Shown: positions 1-6,941, numbered from the stretch's first letter. The stretch is 57,535 nt of DNA from an uncultured Gemmiger sp. (GCF_934561205.1 NZ_CAKTFU010000018.1:1-57535), one strand, 5' to 3'. Made by a program: numbers and translations. Notes: generated from the sequence alone by a model not told the origin.

Positions 1-840
1 TTGGTTCGGAATAGTGTAGTGCTGGCGGTCTATCTCTTGTTTTCGGTTGCTTGCTTCCTTACCGTACATGAGCATTCTGAGCGGGATTATATCGAATCAG
101 AAGAATACACACTGTTTTTTGATGCGTGGTCAGAGCTGCCTGCCTCAGCGCAGAAATTACTGACATCTATCGGCGTAACCCCTGCAAAAACCATGCTGTA
201 TCCGTGGTTCAGCCACAAGACCTATGGCCATCCCGGAGCCGATTTGTCGCCCGCCGATTACCCGATTTTGTCAGATATTCTGGGGAATCTTTTCATGCAA
301 TATCGCAGCGTTCTGGAACAGGGGCTGAAGGTAGATTTTGCTGCCGGGCAGGCATTGATACGCGTTTATGACGCTAAGGCGGATTTGTGGTATAATTTCG
401 CATCCAAAATAGATTTTGCGCCTAAAGCACCGGGTTCTATCACCATGCGGGATGATTCACCAAAGCTGGCTGCCTTGCGCAAATGCCCGATGAGCGCAAA
501 GATTGCCCGTGTCGAGTTTGATTTCGGATGGGATGCAGAGCCTGTTGCTGACGAAGAAGATAAAACACCCTACTACAGAATGTATGTGCTGTTTGCCGAC
601 CGTGTATCGGGCAAGCAACTGACCTACTATTCCTGTCATCCGGATGATATTGTGGATGCCGCTTTTACCGCATGGGCGGAATTGATCCAACAATACGGAA
701 GACCTCAAACACTTTATTTATCCAGACCTGCGGCAGTTGGTCTTTTTCAGGATTTTGCAGACAAACTTTCCGTAAAAGTCAAAATTGTGAAGCGTTTACC
801 TGCTGTACAACGTTTGTTCCGACAGGATGGTATTGTCTAG
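1..840 (+). CDS. Hypothetical protein, C-terminus DUF6930-like; possibly 5'-truncated by the window
   Basis: The reading frame is open from base 1. The first codon is TTG with no visible ribosome site, so the true start may lie outside the window; at least 279 codons are present. The N-terminus is hydrophobic (about residues 5-22) and could be a signal or membrane anchor. The last ~45 residues (RPQTLYLSRPAAVG, then KVKIVKRLPAVQRL) resemble the DUF6930 type found in Firmicute proteins of unknown role; this is recognition by eye. By impression the gene has lower GC and different codon use from the genes to its right. It ends about 200 bp before a tRNA-Arg 3' half, so it is probably the last cargo gene of an integrated element. 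No function is assigned. Confidence 0.6.
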   Translation: MVRNSVVLAVYLLFSVACFLTVHEHSERDYIESEEYTLFFDAWSELPASAQKLLTSIGVTPAKTMLYPWFSHKTYGHPGADLSPADYPILSDILGNLFMQYRSVLEQGLKVDFAAGQALIRVYDAKADLWYNFASKIDFAPKAPGSITMRDDSPKLAALRKCPMSAKIARVEFDFGWDAEPVADEEDKTPYYRMYVLFADRVSGKQLTYYSCHPDDIVDAAFTAWAELIQQYGRPQTLYLSRPAAVGLFQDFADKLSVKVKIVKRLPAVQRLFRQDGIV

Positions 841-885
841 CGCCCCGTTTGTAAACCTTTTTGAGAAAAGCAGATCATCTGCATT

Positions 886-970
886 TTGACCACCATTTGA
901 CCACTACTGTGCAGTAGCACTATAAAACGCCGGAAAAGCCTGTTGTGACAACCAACAATAGGATTTTTCC
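886..970. repeat. Intergenic repeat copy with degenerate hairpin (family A)
   Basis: This stretch begins with TTGACCACCATTTGACCACT and carries an AGCCTGTTGT...hairpin-like tail. Close relatives occur at 13371-13397 (first part only) and 33612-33688 (both parts, where the hairpin is perfect and has T-runs). Here the hairpin arm is degraded (AACAATAGG instead of AACAACAGG). It lies between the lower-GC gene and the tRNA-Arg fragment. The order of parts suggests a terminator-bearing repeat; mobility is not shown. Confidence 0.6.
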
Positions 971-1043
971 TGTTTTGGGCTCCACTGTGCAGAGCTAACA
1001 AAATTTACGTTTTATCGTCTGTCTGCACCGCATTGTCGTAGTT

Positions 1044-1088
1044 CTCCGACCCGGAAGGCCAGAGGTTCGAATCCTCCCGGTCGCACCA
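1044..1088 (+). tRNA. 3' half of tRNA-Arg(CCG): probable attachment-site remnant, not a full tRNA
   Basis: From the anticodon loop onward the spacing is exactly that of a tRNA: anticodon CCG (1046-1048), anticodon-stem 3' arm CCGGA (1051-1055), 5-nt variable loop, T stem AGAGG/CCTCC with one A-C mismatch around TTCGAAT (1066-1072), acceptor arm CGGTCGC (1078-1084), then ACCA. The sequence upstream of 1044 cannot pair with these arms: no GCGACCG, no D arm and no 5' anticodon arm. A break at the anticodon loop is typical of tyrosine-recombinase attR junctions, where the chromosomal 3' half is left behind. The element would then lie to the left. Confidence 0.75.
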
Positions 1089-1116
1089 AGAGCAGCACCT
1101 TATGGGGTGCTGCTCT
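1089..1116 (+). terminator. tRNA-Arg downstream hairpin, copy 1 (lacks its T-run)
   Basis: An 11-bp perfect stem (AGAGCAGCACC/GGTGCTGCTCT) with a 6-nt loop directly follows the CCA of the tRNA fragment. It would be the tRNA terminator, but the T-tract is missing because a 224-bp dispersed repeat starts at the next base. A near-identical copy with a full T-run lies at 1343-1380. Confidence 0.6.
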
Positions 1117-1117
1117 C

Positions 1118-1341
1118 AGGCTGTCGAAAGACCTTATTTGACCTTATGCACCCTTTGCGACTTTTCGGTTGTTTTGTAGGGAACGGTCTTGACCGTTCCG
1201 TGCTGCCTTGCCAAAAGCACGACGTAACGAGAAAACCGCGCGCCATTCGGCGCGATTTTATGCGCTGCGCGCGGCCAGATGTGCGGATGGGTCAAGACCC
1301 ATCCCTACAAATCTTCCGGTAACAGGCTTTTTCTACAAGCT
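1118..1341. repeat. Dispersed 224-bp repeat, copy 1 (family B)
   Basis: Close copies lie at 11705-11928 (also 224 bp) and 53573-53800. Shared landmarks in order are: ACCTTATTTGACCTTATG, TTTCGGTTGTTTTGTAGGGA with the palindrome GGAACGGTC/GACCGTTCC, AAAAGCACGAC, a GC-rich stem (CCGCGCGC...GCGCGCGG) and the palindrome GGATGGGTC/GACCCATCC followed by CCTACAAA. Short ORFs across it are not conserved between copies, so it is treated as non-coding. This copy sits exactly between two copies of the tRNA-Arg terminator hairpin. Confidence 0.85.
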
Positions 1342-1342
1342 A

Positions 1343-1380
1343 AGAGCAGCACCTTATGGGGTGTTGCTCTTTTTGTTTTG
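1343..1380 (+). terminator. tRNA-Arg downstream hairpin, copy 2, with T-run
   Basis: The stem AGAGCAGCACC/GGTGTTGCTCT is followed by TTTTTGTTTTG. It differs from copy 1 at 1089 by one stem base (a G-T pair). It is the more complete rho-independent terminator of the two. Confidence 0.75.
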
Positions 1381-1404
1381 CACGGATTTTATGGGGCAGT
1401 AAAA

Positions 1405-1511
1405 GAAGGGATTCGAACAGCCCGTGCCCCGCGCTTTGCGTCCCGTGGGGCAGAAACGCCCCGGTGGGGCGTTTCCAGGGCGCGGCTCGGCGAATTCCTT
1501 CGGTCGCACCA
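1405..1511 (+). pseudogene. Second tRNA-Arg 3'-end remnant (T arm plus acceptor) interrupted by a 73-bp insert
   Basis: The T-stem arm AGGGA (1407-1411) and loop TTCGAA (1412-1417) are followed, after a 73-bp insert, by T (1495), the other T-stem arm TCCTT (1496-1500), acceptor arm CGGTCGC (1501-1507) and ACCA (1508-1511). Removing the insert and one copy of the duplicated CGAA restores a normal T arm plus the same acceptor arm as the fragment at 1044-1088. No 5' half is found upstream. It is probably another old attachment-site scar in the same tRNA-Arg locus. Confidence 0.6.
1418..1490. mobile_element. 73-bp palindromic MITE-like insert with CGAA duplication
   Basis: The insert is flanked by CGAA at 1414-1417 and 1491-1494. 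Its centre holds a perfect 10-bp stem, GAAACGCCCC (1453-1462) and GGGGCGTTTC (1466-1475), with a GGT loop. Its ends form an imperfect inverted repeat (CAGCCCGTGCCCCG against CAGGGCGCGGCTCGG). A terminal inverted repeat plus a short target duplication suggests a non-autonomous mobile element, but no second copy is visible in the window. Confidence 0.45.
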
Positions 1512-1518
1512 AACAATG

Positions 1519-1562
1519 AAAATCCGAACCTTTTCTCGATAGGAGAAGGGTTCGGATTTTTT
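1519..1562 (+). terminator. Strong rho-independent terminator
   Basis: Arms AAAATCCGAACC (1519-1530) and GGTTCGGATTTT (1549-1560) are extended by an inner stem TTTTCTC/GGAGAAG around GATA and followed by TTTTTTG. It is positioned as the terminator of the ancestral tRNA-Arg locus and could also act on the minus strand. Confidence 0.85.
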
Positions 1563-1688
1563 GTTTTCTTCGGGAAGCAGAACGAAGGTGCTTTTCCAAC
1601 CGCTGTGTGTCCAAAACCTTATCAGAAGAAAAACCGTGTAACGAAAGTCACAACTGTAAAGGTGCCGTAAGGCGGAAAGGACTCAAAC

Positions 1689-1940
1689 ATGAAGTATGAT
1701 GCAAGAGCCTGCAAATTCAACATGGACACCGGCTGCGTGGAGCTGCTGCTCCAGGATGGGAGAATGATCTCCATTGACTGCACTGGGGTCGAGGATGAAT
1801 TGGACGTGACCATGGCGCAGAGGACGGAACCGGACTACCTCATCTACAACGATCCGCTGGGCTATGCCGATTTGATTCTGAATGGCGATCCGAAGGAATA
1901 TTTGAAGAATGTGGCTGGGAGCCATGGGCTGGAGGATTAG
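1689..1940 (+). CDS. Small conserved protein, DUF6061 type
   Basis: An 83-residue acidic protein with GGCGGAAAGGA as ribosome site just upstream of the ATG. The features CKFNMDTGCVELLLQDG, MISIDCTGVEDEL and PDYLIYNDPLGYADLILNG are the hallmarks of the small DUF6061 family, often seen next to mobile or accessory regions in gut Clostridia. No signal peptide or membrane segment is seen. Its role is unknown. It stands alone between the tRNA-Arg terminator and the convergent treR gene. Confidence 0.8.
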   Translation: MKYDARACKFNMDTGCVELLLQDGRMISIDCTGVEDELDVTMAQRTEPDYLIYNDPLGYADLILNGDPKEYLKNVAGSHGLED

Positions 1941-2033
1941 AAAAATATCATCTGCTCTTTGCGGCAGACGGTAGAGATGAAAATTGCATGAGTTGAGTTT
2001 GGGCGATGTGCTTTATAGCGAAGCACATCGCCT

Positions 2034-2759
2034 TTAGTTTTTCTTTCGGGTGGCGATGTCCTGAAAGCAAAAATAGTCCGGCTGATGCCGGGACTGGGTG
2101 TACTCAAACAGCAGGCCCGATGCGTTGAACGTCTGGTTTACAACAACGGCAACGCAGTCGTAGCTGTCCATATCCAGCAGCTTTTCATCGCGGGCGGTGG
2201 CATGCTCGACCGTGATGCGGCGCTTGCTCGTAATAATTTGCATCCCCAGCGTATTCTCAATATAATCGTAAATAGAGTTGGCGGCAATCTGCGGTGTCAG
2301 GCCGGGCACGAACTCCTTTAAAAAGTAGTTGACGTCCAGAATCAGCGCCTTGCCGTCGAGATACCGCACGCGCTCGATGCTCCACAGCTCATCCCCGACG
2401 GAAAAACCGCTTTTGGCGGCAAAACGCTCATCGGCGATGAGGGTCTCAAACTTCGTTACCTTCGTCACAGCGCGCAGACGGTTGCGGCGGGCGGTCTCCT
2501 GAAAGGTCTCTATTGCACCGATGGTAAACGTCGTTTTGCCCACCGGCTGGTAGATGACCCGCACGCCGCGCCCCTGCATGGTCTGCACATAGCCGTCGGC
2601 TGCCAGCTCCGCCAATGCGCGTCGAACTGTGTTGCGGGAGCAGGCGTATTCCTCTATTAAGGTATTCTCGCTGGGCAGCAGCGATTGATAGGGGTAGTCC
2701 TGCGCCTCGATGCGTTTTTTGATGCTGTGATAAATGCCCTCATATTTTGCCTTTGGCAT
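2034..2759 (-). CDS. treR: Trehalose operon repressor, GntR family (HutC/UTRA type)
   Basis: 241 residues. The N-terminal winged helix-turn-helix (about 5-70) has the GntR pattern LLPSENTLIEEYACSRNTVRRALAELAADGYV and MQGRGVRV. The rest (about 90-235) is a UTRA effector domain; in TreR proteins it binds trehalose-6-phosphate. It is divergent from treP-treC with a 228-bp gap that holds palindromic operator-like sites, including a half site close to its own start, so autoregulation is likely. Function is inferred from family and neighbours. Confidence 0.85.
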   Translation of the reverse strand: MPKAKYEGIYHSIKKRIEAQDYPYQSLLPSENTLIEEYACSRNTVRRALAELAADGYVQTMQGRGVRVIYQPVGKTTFTIGAIETFQETARRNRLRAVTKVTKFETLIADERFAAKSGFSVGDELWSIERVRYLDGKALILDVNYFLKEFVPGLTPQIAANSIYDYIENTLGMQIITSKRRITVEHATARDEKLLDMDSYDCVAVVVNQTFNASGLLFEYTQSRHQPDYFCFQDIATRKKN

Positions 2760-2773
2760 AGTGTGTACCTCGC

Positions 2774-2835
2774 AACTTGTTCAAACATTTACTTTAGTAT
2801 ACCGTCTTTTCGGCTAAATTTCAAGTGGGTAACTT
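2774..2835. promoter_or_regulatory. treR-proximal TreR-like operator sites
   Basis: AACTTGTTC (2774-2782) is the reverse complement of the GAACAAGTT half of the treP operators. A second inverted repeat, CAAGT and ACTTG separated by a short spacer (2822-2835), lies further upstream. Both fall in the treR leader and may mediate autorepression. Confidence 0.45.
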
Positions 2836-2886
2836 GTGAGCAGTGCCGAAAATAGGCGTATTGCACTGCTTTTTTGCAAAAGCATA

Positions 2887-2915
2887 TTGACTTGTATGAA
2901 CAAGTCTGGTATTCT
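2887..2915 (+). promoter_or_regulatory. treP promoter with overlapping operator
   Basis: A -35 box TTGACT (2887-2892) and -10 box TATTCT (2910-2915) are separated by exactly 17 bp. The perfect inverted repeat ACTTGTATGAACAAGT (2890-2905) covers the end of the -35 box and the spacer, so a bound repressor would block RNA polymerase. A second copy follows at 2932-2945. Confidence 0.7.
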
Positions 2916-2931
2916 GTGGCTGTAAGGAGAG

Positions 2932-2945
2932 CTTGTATGAACAAG
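2932..2945 (+). promoter_or_regulatory. Second treP operator
   Basis: CTTGTATGAACAAG repeats the core of the 2890-2905 site, centred 41 bp (about four helical turns) downstream. Such phasing suits cooperative binding by two repressor dimers. Confidence 0.65.
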
Positions 2946-2987
2946 TTCGAAGATGCCCGCTCTACCGGGCAAAAGGAGGAAAACAAT

Positions 2988-4403
2988 ATGGGTAAATACG
3001 AACAGGACGCGCGGCTGCTGCTTGAGTACGTCGGCGGCAAAGAGAACATTGCAGCGGTATCTCACTGCGTATCGCGTATGCGATTTGTCCTCAACGATCC
3101 CGCCAAGGCGGACGTTGCCAAGATCGAAGCACTGAAATCCGCCAAGGGCACTTTCACCCAGGCGGGCCAGTTCCAGGTCATCATCGGCAACACGGTCAAC
3201 GATTTCTACAATGATTTCATTGCGGTCTCCGGCATCGACGGTGTCTCCAAGGAGGCTGTCAAGAGCGCGGCCAAGCAGAACCAGAACGCCCTGCAAAAAG
3301 TTATGACCGTGCTGGCCGAGATCTTCGCCCCGCTGATCCCTGCCATCATTACGGGCGGTCTGATTTTGGGCTTCCGCAACTGCATCGACAGCCTCTATCT
3401 CTTCAATAACGGCACTCAGACCTTGTGCGATATCAGCCAGTTCTGGTCGGGCGTGGACAGCTTCCTCTGGCTGATCGGCGAGGCCGTTTTCCACATGCTG
3501 CCGGTCTGCATCTGCTGGTCCGTCACCAAAAAGATGGGCACGACCCAGAGCCTGGGCATCGTCCTCGGCCTGACGCTTGTTTCCGGCCAGCTGCTGAACG
3601 CCTACGCCGTCGCATCCACAGCAGCGGCTGATATCCCCAAGTGGGATTTCGGCTTCTTCACCATCAACATGATCGGCTACCAGGCACAGGTTATCCCTGC
3701 CATGCTGGCCGCGTTCACGCTGGTGTATCTGGAAAAATTCTTCCGCAAGATCTGCCCGCCGGTCATCTCGATGATCGTTGTACCGTTCTGCTCGCTGGTC
3801 TTGTCCGTCATCATCGCTCATACCATCCTTGGACCCATCGGCTGGAAGATCGGCTCCGTCATCTCTGATGTTGTCTACGCTGGCATTTCCGGCTCCTTCC
3901 GCGTGGTCTTTGGCGCAATCTTCGGTTTTGTTTATGCTCCGCTGGTCATCACCGGCCTGCATCACATGTCCAACGCCATCGATATGCAGCTGATCGCCGA
4001 CTTCGGCGGCACGATGCTGTGGCCGATGATTGCTCTGTCCAACATTGCGCAGGGTTCTGCCGTCCTTGGCATGATTTACTTACAGCGCAAAAATGCTGAC
4101 GCCCAGGAGGTCAACGTACCCTCCTGCATCTCCTGCTACCTTGGCGTTACCGAGCCCGCTATGTTCGGCGTCAACCTCAAATTCCACTTCCCGTTCATCT
4201 GCGGCATGATCGGCTCGGCCGTCGCGGCAGCTGTCTGCGTGGCTACTTCCACCACGGCCAACGCCATCGGCGTCGGCGGCATCCCCGGCATTCTGTCCAT
4301 CCAGCCTGCCTATATGCTCAGCTTTGCGCTGTGCATGGTCATTGCCATCGTTGTGCCCTTTGTGCTGACCGTCAGCGTCGGCAAAAAGAAAGGCATTTCC
4401 TGA
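2988..4403 (+). CDS. treP: PTS trehalose-type transporter, EIIBC
   Basis: 471 residues from ATG 2988, chosen because AAAAGGAGGA ends 7 nt before it; the frame is open earlier, but those starts precede the operator and lack a ribosome site. The N-terminal EIIB domain (about 1-85) has the phosphorylated cysteine in AAVSHCVSRMRFVL (Cys27). An EIIC domain with about 10 membrane segments follows, including the family signature ITGLHHMSNAID. There is no EIIA domain, as is usual for trehalose EIIBC proteins that borrow a glucose-type EIIA. It imports trehalose as trehalose-6-phosphate. It is followed after 18 bp by treC. Confidence 0.9.
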   Translation: MGKYEQDARLLLEYVGGKENIAAVSHCVSRMRFVLNDPAKADVAKIEALKSAKGTFTQAGQFQVIIGNTVNDFYNDFIAVSGIDGVSKEAVKSAAKQNQNALQKVMTVLAEIFAPLIPAIITGGLILGFRNCIDSLYLFNNGTQTLCDISQFWSGVDSFLWLIGEAVFHMLPVCICWSVTKKMGTTQSLGIVLGLTLVSGQLLNAYAVASTAAADIPKWDFGFFTINMIGYQAQVIPAMLAAFTLVYLEKFFRKICPPVISMIVVPFCSLVLSVIIAHTILGPIGWKIGSVISDVVYAGISGSFRVVFGAIFGFVYAPLVITGLHHMSNAIDMQLIADFGGTMLWPMIALSNIAQGSAVLGMIYLQRKNADAQEVNVPSCISCYLGVTEPAMFGVNLKFHFPFICGMIGSAVAAAVCVATSTTANAIGVGGIPGILSIQPAYMLSFALCMVIAIVVPFVLTVSVGKKKGIS

Positions 4404-4421
4404 TTTTGTGAGGTGTGTACC

Positions 4422-6056
4422 ATGAACGATTTTAAAGATAAAGTTGTCTACCAAATTTACCCGAAATCCTTCATGGACTCGAACGGTGACGGTTTCGGTG
4501 ATTTGAAAGGCGTCACTGCCAAGCTGGATTATCTCGCCGACCTGGGCGTTGACTATCTCTGGCTGACGCCGTTCTTCCCCTCGCCCCAGCGCGACAACGG
4601 CTATGATGTGGCCGACTACCGTGCCGTCGACCCGCGCTACGGCACGATGGAGGATCTGGAGGAGCTTATCCGCGAGGCGGACAGGCGCGGCATCGGCCTG
4701 ATGCTGGACATGGTGTTCAACCACACCTCCACCGAGCATGAGTGGTTCAAAAAAGCACTGGCGGGCGACAAAAAGTACCAGGACTATTACATCTTCAAGG
4801 ACGGCACGCCTGACCGTTACCCGACGAACTGGGTGTCGAAATTCGGCGGCCCTGCGTGGGAATATGTACCATGGCTCGGCAAGTGGTATCTGCACCTGTA
4901 CGATGTCATGCAAGCCGACCTGAACTGGGAGAACCCCGCCGTGCGGGAGGAAATGGCCGACATCCTGCGCTTCTGGAAGGCGAAAGGCATCAAGGGTTTC
5001 CGTTTCGACGTCATCAACGTCATCTCCAAGCCGGAATTTTACGAGAATGACTACGAGGGCGACGGCCGCCGCTTCTACACCGATGGCCGCAACGTCCACA
5101 AGTACCTGAAGGAGCTGGTCGCCGCGGGCGGCATCGACGGCATGATCACGGTGGGGGAGATGTCCTCCACCACGCTGGAAAACTGCATCGGCTACACCGC
5201 TGAGGGCAACCACGAGCTGACGATGTGCTTCAATTTCCACCACCTGAAGGTCGACTACAAGGACGGCCAGAAGTGGGAGCTGATGCCGCCTGACTACCTT
5301 GCCATGAAAAAACTGTTCCAGACCTGGCAGGAGGGGATGCAGGCCCACGGCGGCTGGAATGCGCTGTTCTGGTGCAACCACGACCAGCCCCGTGCGGTCA
5401 GCCGCTTTGGCAGCGACACGACCTACTGGAAGGAAAGCGCCGAGATGCTGGCGGCAGCGATCCATTTTATGCGCGGCACCCCCTACATTTATCAGGGCGA
5501 AGAACTGGGCATGACGAACCCGCACTTCACATCCATTGACCAGTACCGTGATGTGGAAAGCCGCAACTACTATAAAATTCTGCGCCAGCAGGACAAGTCC
5601 GAGGAAGAAACGCTGGACATCATTGCACAGCGCAGCCGGGATGATTGCCGCACCCCGATGCAGTGGGACGCGAGCGAGAACGCCGGGTTTACCACCGGTA
5701 CGCCGTGGATCGGCATTGCCGACAACTACAAGGCCATCAACGCCGCTGCTGAGGTGGATGACCCAGATTCTGTGCGCAGCTTTTACAAAACGCTGGTGCA
5801 TCTGCGCAAGACCCACAAGGTCATCAGCGAGGGCAAGATCGAGTTTCTTTACCCGGACAATGCCGATTTGTTGGCTTACCGCCGCTATGGTGCCGAAGAT
5901 GGGGAAGAACTGCTGGTGCTGTGCAACCTGACTGAGCATGACGCACCTTACACCCTGCCAGAGGGCTGGGCAGACGCAGATAAGCTGCTGGGAAACTATC
6001 CTGACAGAAACGATGCCCTGCGTCCGTATGAGTGCCTGATCCTAACAAAGGCCTAA
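4422..6056 (+). CDS. treC: Alpha,alpha-phosphotrehalase (trehalose-6-phosphate hydrolase), GH13
   Basis: 544 residues from ATG 4422, with GTGAGGTG as ribosome site. It cleaves trehalose-6-phosphate to glucose and glucose-6-phosphate in the cytosol. The GH13 regions are clear: DMVFNHTS (about 96-103), GFRFDVIN with the nucleophile Asp196, TVGEMSS with the acid/base Glu246, and WCNHDQPR with Asp321. The start VVYQIYPKSFMDSNGDG is typical of oligo-1,6-glucosidase/TreC enzymes. Position next to a trehalose EIIBC and TreR favours TreC over oligo-1,6-glucosidase or dextran glucosidase. Confidence 0.9.
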   Translation: MNDFKDKVVYQIYPKSFMDSNGDGFGDLKGVTAKLDYLADLGVDYLWLTPFFPSPQRDNGYDVADYRAVDPRYGTMEDLEELIREADRRGIGLMLDMVFNHTSTEHEWFKKALAGDKKYQDYYIFKDGTPDRYPTNWVSKFGGPAWEYVPWLGKWYLHLYDVMQADLNWENPAVREEMADILRFWKAKGIKGFRFDVINVISKPEFYENDYEGDGRRFYTDGRNVHKYLKELVAAGGIDGMITVGEMSSTTLENCIGYTAEGNHELTMCFNFHHLKVDYKDGQKWELMPPDYLAMKKLFQTWQEGMQAHGGWNALFWCNHDQPRAVSRFGSDTTYWKESAEMLAAAIHFMRGTPYIYQGEELGMTNPHFTSIDQYRDVESRNYYKILRQQDKSEEETLDIIAQRSRDDCRTPMQWDASENAGFTTGTPWIGIADNYKAINAAAEVDDPDSVRSFYKTLVHLRKTHKVISEGKIEFLYPDNADLLAYRRYGAEDGEELLVLCNLTEHDAPYTLPEGWADADKLLGNYPDRNDALRPYECLILTKA

Positions 6057-6352
6057 GATTTATTTCTCAAGTTTTTTCTCAAAACAAAAACAGGGTGCGC
6101 CCTGAATGGACGCACCCTGAAAATCCACAGACAAGAGCGATATGTACAACAGAGCGTTCCCCCGTCGGGAACGCTCTGTTTCTCTTTGCTGGGGGTGTGA
6201 TGAGCCTGCTCTGCCTGCCATGCAGCAAATTCTCTCTGGCCTTCCTCGCTGTTCCAGCAGGCAAGGATGGCCGGGTAGAATGCCCGTACCAGACGGTCGA
6301 TGACTTCATCGGGGTAAGGGGAAGTGTTTGTGGACTTTTTCTTTTTGTTCAA
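6053..6352 (-). CDS. Small mobile-element protein, probably with a lost native 3' end
   Basis: The start is taken as TTG at 6352 because AAAGGAGC lies just upstream. The basic N-terminus NKKKKSTNTSPYPDEV and the segment RAFYPAILACWNSEEGQREFAAWQAEQA look like a short protein carried by Firmicute conjugative elements and prophages near their integrase. The frame then runs through two terminator hairpins (6149-6187 and 6091-6119), so residues after about 50 are probably not native. Together with the recombinase fragment upstream it marks the scar of an old insertion. Function unknown. Confidence 0.45.
   Translation of the reverse strand: MNKKKKSTNTSPYPDEVIDRLVRAFYPAILACWNSEEGQREFAAWQAEQAHHTPSKEKQSVPDGGTLCCTYRSCLWIFRVRPFRAHPVFVLRKNLRNKS
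6091..6119 (-). terminator. Hairpin with T-run on the minus strand
   Basis: Arms CAGGGTGCG and CGCACCCTG flank an 11-nt loop. Read on the minus strand it is followed by TTTTTGTTTT, so it would end transcription coming from the mobile-element debris at 6350-6900. It lies inside the 3' part of the open frame at 6053-6352, which suggests that the frame's tail is not native. Confidence 0.7.
6149..6187 (+). terminator. Probable treC terminator
   Basis: A perfect stem CAGAGCGTTCC/GGAACGCTCTG with a CCCGTCG loop is followed by TTTCTCTTT. It is positioned 90 bp after treC. Confidence 0.7.
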
Positions 6353-6497
6353 ACGCACGCTCCTTTGATCGTCCCACCGTGGCAAAGTCGGGCGAGAAAA
6401 TCAAAGTTCCAATTTCATATCAGGCGCAAGGGCGCGGATGCTTTCCGCCCTGCACTTGCTGTTCGGGGATTGATTGACGGCTTACAAGTGCCTGCCG

Positions 6498-6677
6498 TTA
6501 TGCGGTCTTTTCAGTTTCTTCAAGGGTTTCTGTGAGAATCTGTTCCATGCAGGCTTCCGGTTCATTCAGATAGAGGGCCGGTCGCTGCATGGCAAAACGG
6601 AGAACTTTCTGCTTTTCCGGGTCAGAGAGATAGCTCTGATTGTTCTTAAGCACTCGTTTCCATGTGTTCTTCCTCAT
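6498..6677 (-). CDS. Hypothetical 59-residue protein in mobile-element debris
   Basis: The frame runs from ATG 6677 (MRKNTWKRVLKNNQSYLSD...) to a TGA at 6498. It is basic at the N-terminus and acidic at the C-terminus (EACMEQILTETLEETEKTA) and has no clear ribosome site. It lies 28 bp after the recombinase relic on the same strand, and so may belong to the same element. I do not recognise the family. Confidence 0.35.
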   Translation of the reverse strand: MRKNTWKRVLKNNQSYLSDPEKQKVLRFAMQRPALYLNEPEACMEQILTETLEETEKTA

Positions 6678-6705
6678 TTGTTTGCACGGTTCAGCTTGAT
6701 TTTTC

Positions 6706-6892
6706 TCATAGTCCAATCGCCTTTCCCAATTTCTCCTGTGCCTTGCGCTTGTTCTTATCAAACGCGTGGGCGTAAATATCCAGCGTTGTACTTGCCTGTG
6801 CATGACCCAATAGACTAGCCACCGTGCGCACGTCCACACCCTGTGCAATCAGCAAGCTGGCATTGGTGTGGCGCAAGCTAACTCGTTTTAAG
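6706..6892 (-). pseudogene. C-terminal relic of a tyrosine recombinase (integrase)
   Basis: The last ~60 residues of a phage/ICE-type tyrosine recombinase are present: LRHTNASLLIAQGVDVRTVA with the catalytic Arg and His, LGHAQASTTLDIYAH with the second His and the tyrosine nucleophile, then FDKNKRKAQEKLG. Homology stops at about 6892, where the terminator of the neighbouring transporter gene begins, so the first ~80% of the enzyme is gone. It is the remains of an integrative element whose att sites are not recognisable here. Confidence 0.85.
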
Positions 6893-6935
6893 GCAACACC
6901 CCCGCACGGTCTGCAAAAGCCGTGTGGGGGTGCTT
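6893..6935 (-). terminator. Terminator of the dicarboxylate operon
   Basis: Long arms (GCACCCCCACACGG and CCGTGCGGGGGTGTTGC, read on the minus strand) lie just after the stop of the SLC13-type gene. The T-run is weak (TTGCCTT). The integrase relic begins directly beyond it. Confidence 0.7.
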
Positions 6936-6941
6936 TGTCAT

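Noticed and set aside
1010..1088. Intact tRNA-Arg gene
   Set aside because: No 5' acceptor arm, D arm or 5' anticodon arm can be found upstream; only the 3' half is tRNA-like.
1107..1322. Short ORFs inside family B repeat copy 1
   Set aside because: The corresponding frames differ in length and sequence in the copies at 11.7 and 53.6 kb, so they are not under coding selection.
6091..6187. Riboswitch or attenuator after treC
   Set aside because: The two hairpins are simple terminators with T-runs in opposite directions; no conserved aptamer pattern is recognisable.
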